Positions 55,364-63,879 of a stretch of 64,000 nt of DNA are shown here, in pieces. The position numbers were made by a program, and so were the translations under genes. Source of the stretch: Paenibacillus sp. E222 (GTDB lineage Bacteria > Bacillota > Bacilli > Paenibacillales > Paenibacillaceae); assembly GCF_013401555.1 (NCBI RefSeq), contig NZ_CP058552.1, positions 62,001-126,000 on the forward strand, written 5' to 3'. Under the pieces are notes generated by a model. The model was not told where the DNA came from. It did no database searches and saw only the letters and a list, made by a program, of their open reading frames with translations. Numbering within the stretch: the first letter of the stretch is position 1; each line of letters starts with the position of its first letter.

Positions 55364-56715
55364 CTAAACTTCTTGCCCATGGTTCTTCCTGAATCGAATC
55401 AGAGACCAGAGGATCAGTAACACGAGTACAGTTAGACAGATGCTGATGCTAAAACGGTTGCCTTCATCAAATACGAACATGACTGCAATCACGCCAAGAC
55501 AGAGCACAGCAGCTCCAGTTACGTAAGGAAATCCCCAGACCTTAAATGTCGGCTGTACCGGATACCTCTTGCGCAGCTTCAGCTGTGAGGTGGCAATACA
55601 GATCCACACGAGCATCACGACAAACCCCGGAACCGCCAGCAGCACGCGGAAGAGCTGGTCTTGTGCGAACAGCCCCAGCATGGAGCCCCAAGCAGAATCA
55701 CAGCACATACCAGCAGTGTATTTACCGGACTGCCGTTGCGATTCGTTTGTGATAATGCCTTGGGAGCTTCACCACCTACCGCCATGGAATGCATCATACG
55801 GGATGCGCCGTAAATGCCCGAATTCGCAGCAGACAGCACAGCGGTTACCAAAATAAAGTTCATAATATGAGCGGCTCCGGGTAGTCCCGTGGAGGCAAGC
55901 ACCTGTACAAACGGACTGCTCTCCGGTCCAATTTCATTCCACGGAATGAGTCCACAGATGATGAGAATCGGCAGCGTGAAAAATAAAATAATTCTCAGCA
56001 TAAAGTTGCCCACAATCTTAGGCATCACCTTGTCCGCATTTTCCGTCTCCGTTAAGGTGAGTCCAATCAGCTCCGATCCTCCATACGAGAACATCACGAC
56101 CAATAATGCCGAGAAGACCGATGACCATCCATTAGGGAAGAAACCGCCTGCTTGCGTGTAATTATGCAGATAAGGCGTGTTGTCACTTGGAATGATTCCG
56201 AAGATCAGACCAGCACCAAGGATAATAAAAATAATAATCATGGCGATTTTAATGCCCGCCAGCCAAAATTCAAATTCCCCAAATACGCCCACACTCAACA
56301 GATTAATCAGTATAATAAACACCGCACATGCCAAGCTCAGCATCCACAGCGGCACTTCCGTGAACCAATACTGCAAAAAGCTCCCTGCTGCAATCACCTC
56401 AATTACACATACCGATAACCAGAGGAAACAATACATCCATCCCATGATAAAGGAGACTCTGCTGCCGAACGCTTCCTGCACAAAGTCTTTCATATTTTTG
56501 TTCTTGTATACCGTAGCCATCTCCGCCATCGCAGCCATGACAACCAGTAACAATAATCCTGCAAAAATGTACGTTACAATGACGCCTGGACCTGCAATTC
56601 CAATCGTTTCGGCGCTTCCTTTGAAAATGCCGGTTCCAATGACACCGCCCATAGCCATAAAGCTAATATGCCTTGGTTTGAGTTTCTTCTGCAATGTTCC
56701 TTCTGTCTGAGCCAA
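55364..56715 (-). pseudogene. APC-family amino-acid permease, frameshifted
   Basis: Two minus-strand frames make one ~450-residue permease. 55615-56715 encodes the first ten or so helices (KPRHISFMAMGGVIGTGIFKG, SYGGSELIGLTLTETENADK) and then drifts into nonsense (APCWGCSHKTSSS). 55364-55708 supplies the end (GSMLGLFAQDQLFRVLLAVPGF onward, three helices). The break lies at a run of four C on the + strand (55686-55689); a fifth would restore LLGGSMLGLF. It would import an amino acid with protons (AAT subfamily). A homopolymer sequencing error is as likely as real inactivation. Confidence 0.85.
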
Positions 56716-57072
56716 TTCAAATCCTCCTGATGTAAAAAACGTCTATAATCTTCTGTTATGTTTTCTAAAACATAACTTCCAGTATACCCTATTGTTCATG
56801 GATCAGCCCAGCAGTTCCTTAGGGCCAATTCATCCCAAACCGTCGCTGACATAACCTATGTTTAATACCCCACAATGATACATGGCAAACTGTATGCAAT
56901 CCCATTTGTTCATTTGAATACATTCTACTCTTCTTGCGATCTCCCATATGTATGATTTGTTGCAATCCACCACTTCGGACAACAATCATTAGACGCAAAA
57001 AACCAGCGTTCTGTCTGCAACAGAATGCCGGTTTCCTGTGTTCCTGCTATGTTGTTTTGCCTATCATGTAAT
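56716..57072. other. 357-bp spacer
   Basis: No gene seen. It contains the promoter region of the permease gene at the left and the GNAT terminator at 57000-57034 at the right. Confidence 0.55.
57000..57034 (-). terminator. Terminator of the 57073 GNAT gene
   Basis: AAACC-GC-TTCTGT pairs with ACAGAA-GC-GGTTT; TTTTTTG follows on the minus strand. Confidence 0.85.
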
Positions 57073-57528
57073 TTATAATTCCTTCGTCATAAAAGCGCTG
57101 TTCGGGTCCAAACTATAATCTGCAAATGGCTCACAGTATACAAACCCAAAGTCTTCATACAGTTTCCGCGCCGGAATAAAAGAATCCATCGAGCCTGTCT
57201 CCAAACTGATCCGTTTATATCCCCGATCCTTGGCAACCTCGATAATATGGGCAAGGATTTTTCTCGCTACGCCTTTTCTCAGGTGAGCCGATGCTGTACG
57301 CATCGATTTCAATTCTGCATGCTCCGAATTCAATTCCTTCATGGCGCCGCAGCCCAGCAACTCCTCCGCTTCCCATGCGCACCAGAAGGTAATCTCAGGT
57401 TTCTTTAACCCCTCCAGATCCAGAGCGTGAATGCTTTCCGGCGGCGAGTCTGCTGCCATGCCCTGCAAATGTTCTGCAATTAATCCAATGACCTGATGAC
57501 CGCTCAAATCGTCTACTTTGATCTCCAT
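57073..57528 (-). CDS. GNAT N-acetyltransferase
   Basis: 151 residues from ATG 57528 (GGAG eight bases ahead; an upstream GTG overlaps no site). Motif A: HLRKGVARKILAHIIEVAKDRGYKRISLETG; the ending KLYEDFGFVYCEPFADY resembles the PhnO/YkkB-like group. Acceptor unknown. Confidence 0.85.
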   Translation of the reverse strand: MEIKVDDLSGHQVIGLIAEHLQGMAADSPPESIHALDLEGLKKPEITFWCAWEAEELLGCGAMKELNSEHAELKSMRTASAHLRKGVARKILAHIIEVAKDRGYKRISLETGSMDSFIPARKLYEDFGFVYCEPFADYSLDPNSAFMTKEL

Positions 57529-57969
57529 ATCTACCACTCCTGCCGACATTTTGTTGTGTGTTATATCAATGAATACATGTCTATTATTTATATAGTACTA
57601 CCATGACAGGTTTTCTGACAACAACTTCAAAAACACAAACGAAATGTCTATTGTGATACCCTTAAATTTCCATTATAGTGAGGCTATCTGAAACCAAAAG
57701 GAGCGAAGAATATTGCGTAGCAGCCATATAGCTAAATTGATATTTACTCGAAAACGGAGAGGACAGAAATAACCTGAAGAAGCGGAGCGTTCGCCTTTAT
57801 CCCCGGATTTTCCCCTTTGAAAAAGGAATTCAAAAAATCTGGGGATAACAGCGATCGGAAGGTTGTTCTGTCATCGGAGTGGCATGTGTAAATATCTTTT
57901 TTAGTTCAATTTATATAGCTAATTGTCGTGCTAGGTGAAGCGAACTTAATTTGTGAATAGGAGATCATC
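57529..57969. other. 441-bp spacer holding structured repeat copy 1
   Basis: No gene seen between the divergent GNAT genes. The repeat hairpin and its conserved tail occupy 57762-57892; AT-rich sequence on both sides may hold promoters. Confidence 0.7.
57762..57892 (+). repeat. Structured repeat/ncRNA candidate, copy 1
   Basis: A 111-nt hairpin (57762-57872): terminal GACAGAA/TTCTGTC, ACCT/AGGT, an asymmetric internal loop containing CCTGAAGAAGCGGAGCG (57773-57789), stem GTTCGC/GCGATC, a 14-bp stem TATCCCCGGATTTT/AAAATCTGGGGATA (57798-57811 with 57834-57847), and a CCTTT/AAAGG tip. A tail ATCGGAGTGGC.A.GTGTAA follows. A second copy is at 61923-62091. There is no coding frame. It could be a MITE-like element with inverted ends or a structured RNA. 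Confidence 0.75.
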
Positions 57970-58545
57970 ATGACACTATCGACTGAAAATCTGTTTTATA
58001 GCAAACGATTGAAAATGACCCCGCCCCGTGCTGAAGACGTGCAAACCATGCTGCAATGGAATGAAGATCCCGAATATTTGCGAAATGTGGACACGGATAT
58101 TGCCATTCCTTATTCGGAAAAGCAGCTTGAAGATGAAGGCGAGACGAAGGACAAGGAAGTTTACTTCCGGCTTCGAACGCTTGAGGATGAACAACTGATC
58201 GGATTCGTTGTCATTCACAGTATTGAATGGAACAACCGCTGCGGACAGCTTGCCATTGGCATTGGACTCGCACAGCATCGCAACAAGGGGTACGGAACGG
58301 AAGCGTTGAATCTTATTTTGCGGTATGCCTTCCATGAATTGAATCTGGACCGGGTAGGTCTGGATGTCATCGCCTATAATGCCAAGGGCATCCGAGCCTA
58401 TGAGAAGGTCGGCTTTCAGTTGGAAGGTCGGGCTAGATCAGCCGTGTATCGTGATGGAAAACGCTATGATCGCTTATGGATGGGAATTCTAAGACCGGAA
58501 TGGGAAGCACACAATCAGATCAAATTGGAGGGTGGACAAGCATGA
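57970..58545 (+). CDS. GNAT N-acetyltransferase (RimJ/RimL type)
   Basis: 191 residues, start behind AGGAG. TPPRAEDVQTMLQWNEDPEYLRN opens the RimJ/L-type fold; motif A is GLAQHRNKGYGTEALNLILRYAF and the C-terminal pattern YNAKGIRAYEKVGFQLEGRARSAVYRDGKRYDRLWMG is diagnostic. It is the same operon as the DUF1801 gene, which starts in its stop codon. Acceptor unknown. Confidence 0.9.
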   Translation: MTLSTENLFYSKRLKMTPPRAEDVQTMLQWNEDPEYLRNVDTDIAIPYSEKQLEDEGETKDKEVYFRLRTLEDEQLIGFVVIHSIEWNNRCGQLAIGIGLAQHRNKGYGTEALNLILRYAFHELNLDRVGLDVIAYNAKGIRAYEKVGFQLEGRARSAVYRDGKRYDRLWMGILRPEWEAHNQIKLEGGQA

Positions 58546-58889
58546 ATAGGAATGAGGAAGTCACTGAATTTATCGAACAGATCACGGTACCATGGCAAGT
58601 CCAGGTTGCAAGTAAACTGCGGGAGTTGGTACATGAGTCCATCCCTGAAGTAGAGGAACGTGTGCAGTACAAAAAACCTCATTTCCTGAAAAACGGTAAA
58701 TATACGGCGGTCATCTCTCCTTCCAAGCCGGCTGTATCCTTCACGATCTTCAATGCAACCGGACTTGATCTGCCAGATGGGATATTTGAAGGCCCTGCGG
58801 AACGCAAAACCATCAAGATCAAGGAAAAAGATACGCCGGACTATGAGTGGCTCGCTGGCCTTCTGACACAGGCATCGGCAGAACTCTAA
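58542..58889 (+). CDS. DUF1801 (YdhG-like) protein
   Basis: 115 residues from ATG 58542, overlapping the GNAT stop as ATGA and preceded by GGAGGGTGG. Sequence VTEFIEQITVPWQVQVASKLRELVHESIPEVEERVQYKKPHF and the later TFTIFNATGLDLPDGIFEG-like pattern fit the DUF1801 fold (iron-chaperone-like or unknown). Cytoplasmic; function not established. Confidence 0.8.
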   Translation: MNRNEEVTEFIEQITVPWQVQVASKLRELVHESIPEVEERVQYKKPHFLKNGKYTAVISPSKPAVSFTIFNATGLDLPDGIFEGPAERKTIKIKEKDTPDYEWLAGLLTQASAEL

Positions 58890-58951
58890 GCTGGTATCGA
58901 GGATATAACATGTCATAGATTTTTCTAACCGACTATAGCAACTATTAAAAA

Positions 58952-58976
58952 GGCCAACCAGCATATCTGGTTGACC
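58952..58976 (-). terminator. Terminator, minus-strand direction
   Basis: GGCCAACCAG pairs with CTGGTTGACC; TTTTT on the minus strand, serving the gene at 59098. Confidence 0.75.
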
Positions 58977-58986
58977 TGATCATACG

Positions 58987-59029
58987 AAGGGGCTTCCTAT
59001 ACTGTTGAACACATATAGGATCGCCCCTT
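58987..59029 (+). terminator. Terminator of the GNAT-DUF1801 operon
   Basis: AAGGGGC-CCTAT pairs with ATAGG-GCCCCTT, then TTTGGG. Confidence 0.75.
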
Positions 59030-59097
59030 TTGGGTGTGCAGCATTTATTACAATTTAAATCGCATCTATGCAATAACAGATCATTAGAGTTCCCTCA

Positions 59098-60402
59098 TCA
59101 GGATTGTTGATAAGATACCGCAGTCATCTGACACGGCTCGCAAATGAACATGTAATACATGCCATCCCCGTATTCCTCAACCTCGCTCCAGTCTATTTGT
59201 CCAACGGCCCGCATCCTAGAAGAGCAGCATGGACAGTTCGGGTACTCCGCGTCCTGAACCCATCCGGGATGGCCCCCAATCTGGGAAGCAGAAGGCTCCA
59301 TCGCCCACTCACTGGCATGGAACGCATGACGTGGTGTGGTCGCAATCCGAAACTGCTGCCCTGCATCCGCTGCAAGCTGAACATCGTCGTCCGGGTCAAG
59401 ATTATCCGCTCCCATCGGCATCACATTATGCGCACTCCAGCACGGTTCACCTGCTGAATCCATCTCCATATAAACGACGCCATAACAACTACAACTAATG
59501 CAAGTCTGCACTTGAAGTCGTTCACTGTTCCAAGCAACGTCCTGCAGTGCTGGATGCCGTACATCCAAATCCATTAAGGTCGTTAACTGACTGCCACACC
59601 ACTCACAGGTATCGGCACTGGTCAGCAGCATGGAGATGGGATCGCCAATTGATGGGTCGTCTGCCCCTTCATTCCCTTTTACTTTATAGAGTGAATAACT
59701 TGGGGTGATGAATAAATCCCTGCGCTGACCTTCATTCGTTAACTCCCAACCGGCTTCGGTTGTATAGTACTCTGGTGCAACATGCAGCTGATCTGCCCAA
59801 TGAGGTGGCAACTGCCTCCATTGCTGGAACTGACGTACGACCACTTCATCTCCAATATAGGCGAGCATGAGCAACAGGTTATTCCGATTCTCATCATCGG
59901 TGTTCACCCGCTGCAAAAGTTGATCACGTACTTCGGGCGAGGCACTCTTATACAAAATGGCAGGGTAGTCAATTTCATGCTCCAGCAGCTCAGGAATCTG
60001 TGCAGACAACGAGGTATCATGGTAACAGACCAGATATACCAATATATCTTTACCTGTATCATCATCCCCTGAACGAATCAGCTGCATCGCATACTCAATC
60101 ATGAGGGCTTGCTGCTCCGCAGACAAGGACAGATATACTTCTTCTTTGGAATGATCGTATGCCACATAACGGATTAGCGGATCATGAACCTGGCGTGTAT
60201 GCATAACTTTCAAAATCTCCACAGGGTCCGTCATTCCCTCATACAAGTTCACGTCGCGCCGATTGGCTTCAATGTATCTTTGACGTGCCTCACGTTCCAT
60301 CTCCTGCTTGCAAGGCATACAGTACCCACCTGTTCGGGCAGCCGTTGCTGGCAAAATCGTATTTGGGCACCCCTCTCGTATGCACGGAATGCGTTCTGTC
60401 AT
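59098..60402 (-). CDS. Zinc-ribbon protein with DUF1963-like C-terminus
   Basis: 434 residues, strong GAGGAGGT site. The N-terminus has CIREGC...GGYCMPC (~6-31), a probable zinc knuckle. The middle is helical (HEAT-like, ~45-200) and the second half has CEWCG, CISCSC, SASQIGGHPGWVQDAEYPNCPCC and CEPC, making further zinc sites. The SQIGGHPxxVQ pattern recalls DUF1963 (YwqG) proteins. No signal peptide. Function unknown; two-domain metal-binding cytoplasmic protein by appearance. Confidence 0.65.
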   Translation of the reverse strand: MTERIPCIREGCPNTILPATAARTGGYCMPCKQEMEREARQRYIEANRRDVNLYEGMTDPVEILKVMHTRQVHDPLIRYVAYDHSKEEVYLSLSAEQQALMIEYAMQLIRSGDDDTGKDILVYLVCYHDTSLSAQIPELLEHEIDYPAILYKSASPEVRDQLLQRVNTDDENRNNLLLMLAYIGDEVVVRQFQQWRQLPPHWADQLHVAPEYYTTEAGWELTNEGQRRDLFITPSYSLYKVKGNEGADDPSIGDPISMLLTSADTCEWCGSQLTTLMDLDVRHPALQDVAWNSERLQVQTCISCSCYGVVYMEMDSAGEPCWSAHNVMPMGADNLDPDDDVQLAADAGQQFRIATTPRHAFHASEWAMEPSASQIGGHPGWVQDAEYPNCPCCSSRMRAVGQIDWSEVEEYGDGMYYMFICEPCQMTAVSYQQS

Positions 60403-60480
60403 CCGTTGGCACCTCCTCTGCTATTGATCACGCTTCACGATCCATCGAGTCCCATCCATATCGATCAGCGGGAAGGTAGA

Positions 60481-61659
60481 TTAGTGATGTCCCAGTTGCT
60501 CCTTCGTGAATTCATAAAATGCGAGCGCATCTTCGCTGCTGGCAAAGCCCGCCTGAGCCATCTTGTCGCTGCCGCCACCTTTGCCCTGGTAGGCTCCGAG
60601 ATTGCCCTTGAAGAAAGGTCCACAAGCCCACTCTGGCGGCTGCCCGTTCTGCGCCAATACAACCTTGGCCTCCGAGATGCTCGCAAAGAGTACAAGGCCT
60701 TCATGTTCTGATGTCAGCTTGGTTGCCAGACTCTGCATATCCTTGAGCGATTTGTCCTCAAAGATTTGGGCAATGACAAGCCCTTCCCGTGCAGATAAAA
60801 GCTCCTGCGCATAATAAGCGTCATTGGAAGCTTTCACCACGTTCAGCTCTGCTTGCAGCTGCTTTTGTTCTGCTTCCATTTTGTCGATCCGATCCGTCAG
60901 CTCTTCCCGGCTCGTCTTCAATTTGGCTGTAATTCCGGTCAGTACGCTTTGCGCGGCGTTGAACTCATTCAGTGCTCGGTATCCACATTTAAAATAAATC
61001 CGGGTGCCGCCCTTCACTTTCTCGGTTTTCAACAGTTTAATGATCCCGATCTCGCCAGTGGCTGACACATGTGTTCCACCACAAGCGTTATATTCCACAC
61101 CCTCGATTTCCACGATGCGAATATCTTCGGTGACGGAAGGCTGCTTCACCAGCGGCAGACGGGCCGCTTCTTCCGCTGTGACCCAGGAACTGCTGATTTT
61201 GGCATTTCGGTATATCTGCTGATTGACCTCCATTTCAATGGCAGCCAGTTGGTTCGCTCCCAATTCGGCTGCGGCCACATCAATCGTGATATAATCTGTG
61301 CCCAGATGAAAACTGAACGTCATCGCATCTGCCAGTTTCAGCGCAATAGCCGATAGCAAATGCTGCCCGCTATGCTGCTGCATATGATCGAATCTGCGCT
61401 GCCAATCGATGTGGCAATCCACGTCATTCTGCTCCGGCGCACGCTCCAGCTTGTGCAGCACCTCATCATTTTCACTAATTACATCCAACACATCCATGCC
61501 GCCGATCTGTCCCAGATCACAAGGCTGTCCACCCCCATGCGGATAAAAAGCCGTCTCTGCCAGCGTCACATATATACCGTCTTCCTTGTCCACTCTGCCT
61601 GTAATTTGTGTATGCCACTCGCGTGTGTATGCCGAGTCATAATAGATTTTTTGCGTCAT
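60481..61659 (-). CDS. Alanyl-tRNA editing protein (AlaX-L type) with DHHA1 domain
   Basis: 392 residues. Editing domain with zinc ligands H96-SGQ-H100 and C193-GGT-H197 and the usual FYPHGGGQPCD. A coiled coil (~240-285) follows, then a DHHA1 domain (GAYQGKGGGSDKMAQAGF, ~360-380). The protein hydrolyses mischarged Ser- or Gly-tRNA(Ala) in trans. The long form with DHHA1 is common in Bacilli. Single gene; the plus-direction spacer behind its start holds a terminator and repeat copy 2. Confidence 0.92.
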   Translation of the reverse strand: MTQKIYYDSAYTREWHTQITGRVDKEDGIYVTLAETAFYPHGGGQPCDLGQIGGMDVLDVISENDEVLHKLERAPEQNDVDCHIDWQRRFDHMQQHSGQHLLSAIALKLADAMTFSFHLGTDYITIDVAAAELGANQLAAIEMEVNQQIYRNAKISSSWVTAEEAARLPLVKQPSVTEDIRIVEIEGVEYNACGGTHVSATGEIGIIKLLKTEKVKGGTRIYFKCGYRALNEFNAAQSVLTGITAKLKTSREELTDRIDKMEAEQKQLQAELNVVKASNDAYYAQELLSAREGLVIAQIFEDKSLKDMQSLATKLTSEHEGLVLFASISEAKVVLAQNGQPPEWACGPFFKGNLGAYQGKGGGSDKMAQAGFASSEDALAFYEFTKEQLGHH

Positions 61660-61775
61660 CGAATCATCCCGATCCCTTCTCTTTCAAATGGCTGTCCATA
61701 CTCTCCAGATTACACTATCTGGAACCGCCAAGCCAAATTTTCCGACTCACATCTTCGCTTTTCCATATCAAAAAA

Positions 61776-61809
61776 AGACCGCTCTGTAAGCCAAGCTACA
61801 GAGCGGTCT
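61776..61809 (-). terminator. Strong terminator (13-bp perfect stem)
   Basis: AGACCGCTCTGTA, 8-nt loop, TACAGAGCGGTCT; T7 on the minus strand. It would end transcripts from the dhaKL gene after they pass the repeat. Confidence 0.85.
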
Positions 61810-61922
61810 CCTTACTTATATCCACTATCCACGTTTAATGAAACGTTGGATATGGTTTGTACCTATGATTACACCAAAACAAGATGCAGTCATATTAATT
61901 TGGTATAGACACAAGAGCGAAA

Positions 61923-62091
61923 CAGACAGAAAGGACCTGAAGAAGCGGAGCGTGCTCCTTTATCACCGGATTTCTCCCTTCAGGGGAAAATCATTGAAAT
62001 CCGGGGGTAAGAGAGATCGAAAGGTTTTCTGTCTGTGTAGTTCCTGAGTGTCAAATCAAGTATGGTCTGCAATCGGAGTGGCCAAGTGTAA
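61923..62091 (+). repeat. Structured repeat/ncRNA candidate, copy 2
   Basis: 113-nt hairpin (61923-62035) with CAGACAGAAA/TTTCTGTCTG ends, the identical internal segment CCTGAAGAAGCGGAGCG (61936-61952), stem GTGCTC/GAGATC, and stem TATCACCGGATTT/AAATCCGGGGGTA. Relative to copy 1, pair G57793-C57852 is replaced by T61956-A62014. The tail ATCGGAGTGGC.A.GTGTAA is at 62072-62091, here separated from the hairpin by 36 nt. Confidence 0.75.
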
Positions 62092-62109
62092 TCTCGTTGC
62101 ACTCCATAT

Positions 62110-63879
62110 TTATTTCATTGACTCAGATAGCTCTGTGAAAATAACACCCAGCGCATAGGCGCCAGCATCCGGGTATCCGAGACTGCGATCACCAACAGCA
62201 CCCGCGCGGCCCATGCGTGCCACAATGTCTTCTGTTTTCTTCGCGCCTTCTACCGCGGCTTCAGCACCTTTGGCAAACGCCGTTTGGAAGTTATCTCCAG
62301 ACTTCGCACTTTGCGTCCATGAATCTGCACAAGGAACAAGTGCGTCAATTAATGTCTTGTCACCTACAACGGCACCACGTCCGAAGGAGCGCTCCCCTGT
62401 AGATTGAATGCCTTGTACTGCCGCCTGCATCATGTCAGCGAACTCTGCAACGTTCAATTGCTGCTTGTCCCCAACGGCTTTGCCTGCCGCCCGGAATGCC
62501 GAACCCCAGATTGGACCGGAGGCACCGCCGCAGTATTCCATAATGACAAGAGAGCATGCATCGAGGAATGAACCGATATTCTTTTTCTCTTCATTCAAGA
62601 TATGGTTCCATTCACGCTTGAGCTGTCTGAAGCCCTTTGCTACGCTCATGCCAAAGTCGCCGTCACCCGCATGGGAATCCAGTTCACAGAACGGTACTTC
62701 GTTCTTAATGATGATCTCACTCATCTTATCGATCAGGTAGACGATATTTTCCAGGGAGAATTGATTGTTGTTGATTACAGCAGAAGATGCAGGTGTCTCC
62801 ACTTCATAGGATACTGGCGCATCTTCAGTCACGACGGCTTCCAACGCTTCGGAATATGTCACTTGTGCTACTGGAGGACCAGTCACTTTGAAAGCAGGTG
62901 TATCACTTTCCTTAAACAACAACGTTTTCAGTTCATCGTCCAGTTTCAGGATGGTTACCGATGCGCCTGCCATATCGATGCTCGTCATGTAATTGCCAAC
63001 AAACGTAGTGGCTACATTCAGTCCTGAATGCTGTGCCAGCTCACGCTGAACCGAGTTGTTGAGCAGATAGAGCTCCTGCAACGGTGTAGCGCCAAAGCCA
63101 TTGACGAGCACAGCAATCTCAGCAGAAGCATCGTTGTCCAGCTTCATATCTGCAAGCAGCGCTTCAACCATGCGTCCTGCAAGCTCATCCGCAGATACCA
63201 ATTTCTCGCGGCGAATACCTGGCTCACCATGAATGCCCACACCGAATTCCATCTCATCTTCAGCGATTTCAAATGTCGGTGTTCCTTTGGCAGGTACGGT
63301 ACAGGATGTGAATCCAAATCCGATGCTGCGTACGTTCAGGGCTGCTTTCTCAGCAACGGATTTCACCTCTGCCAGACTGCGGCCTTCTTCGGCAGCGGCA
63401 CCAGCGATTTTGTGAACCAGTACAGTTCCGGCAACGCCGCGGCGTCCTACCGTATACAAACTGTCTTGAACAGCAATATCATCCTCAACCCGTACATATT
63501 GCACGTCAATGCCATCTTCCTCGGCAAGATGCGCCGCGTTCTTGAAGTTCATCATATCTCCGCTGTAGTTTTTGATAATCAGCAGCGTGCCCTTCTTGCT
63601 AGCTGTGGCCTTGATCGCCTGATATACCTGAATCTGGGAAGGAGATGCGAATACATCTCCGCAGACCGCAGCATCCAGCATGCCTTTGCCAACGTAACCC
63701 GCATGAGCAGGTTCATGACCACTACCGCCGCCACTGATGAGGCTGACTTTATCCCCATTAATCTCTCTGCGTTTAATGACCTTATATTTTTTCAAAAATT
63801 CAAGCTCCGGGTGCGCCAGCGCAATTCCGTTGCACATTTCCATGACAACATTTTCAGCCTGATTGATGATTTTTTTCAT
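62110..63879 (-). CDS. dhaKL: Dihydroxyacetone kinase, fused DhaK-DhaL
   Basis: 589 residues. DhaK part (~1-330): SGGGSGHEPAHAGYVG, KNYSGDMMNF and the dihydroxyacetone-binding histidine GIH217GEPG. DhaL part (~375-585): HAGDGDFGMSVAKGF and CGGASGPIWGSAFRAAG for nucleotide and magnesium binding. It phosphorylates dihydroxyacetone to DHAP with ATP, without needing a phosphotransferase partner. Its ATG follows the preceding stop codon directly (TAAATG), with GGGAGG as ribosome site. The preceding gene ends like glycerol dehydrogenase, giving glycerol to DHA to DHAP in one operon. Confidence 0.92.
   Translation of the reverse strand: MKKIINQAENVVMEMCNGIALAHPELEFLKKYKVIKRREINGDKVSLISGGGSGHEPAHAGYVGKGMLDAAVCGDVFASPSQIQVYQAIKATASKKGTLLIIKNYSGDMMNFKNAAHLAEEDGIDVQYVRVEDDIAVQDSLYTVGRRGVAGTVLVHKIAGAAAEEGRSLAEVKSVAEKAALNVRSIGFGFTSCTVPAKGTPTFEIAEDEMEFGVGIHGEPGIRREKLVSADELAGRMVEALLADMKLDNDASAEIAVLVNGFGATPLQELYLLNNSVQRELAQHSGLNVATTFVGNYMTSIDMAGASVTILKLDDELKTLLFKESDTPAFKVTGPPVAQVTYSEALEAVVTEDAPVSYEVETPASSAVINNNQFSLENIVYLIDKMSEIIIKNEVPFCELDSHAGDGDFGMSVAKGFRQLKREWNHILNEEKKNIGSFLDACSLVIMEYCGGASGPIWGSAFRAAGKAVGDKQQLNVAEFADMMQAAVQGIQSTGERSFGRGAVVGDKTLIDALVPCADSWTQSAKSGDNFQTAFAKGAEAAVEGAKKTEDIVARMGRAGAVGDRSLGYPDAGAYALGVIFTELSESMK

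Larger units (their letters stand above)
61660..62109. other. 450-bp spacer with terminator and structured repeat copy 2
   Basis: No gene seen. A perfect 13-bp terminator hairpin (61776-61809) and the repeat (61923-62091) fill much of it. Confidence 0.7.
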
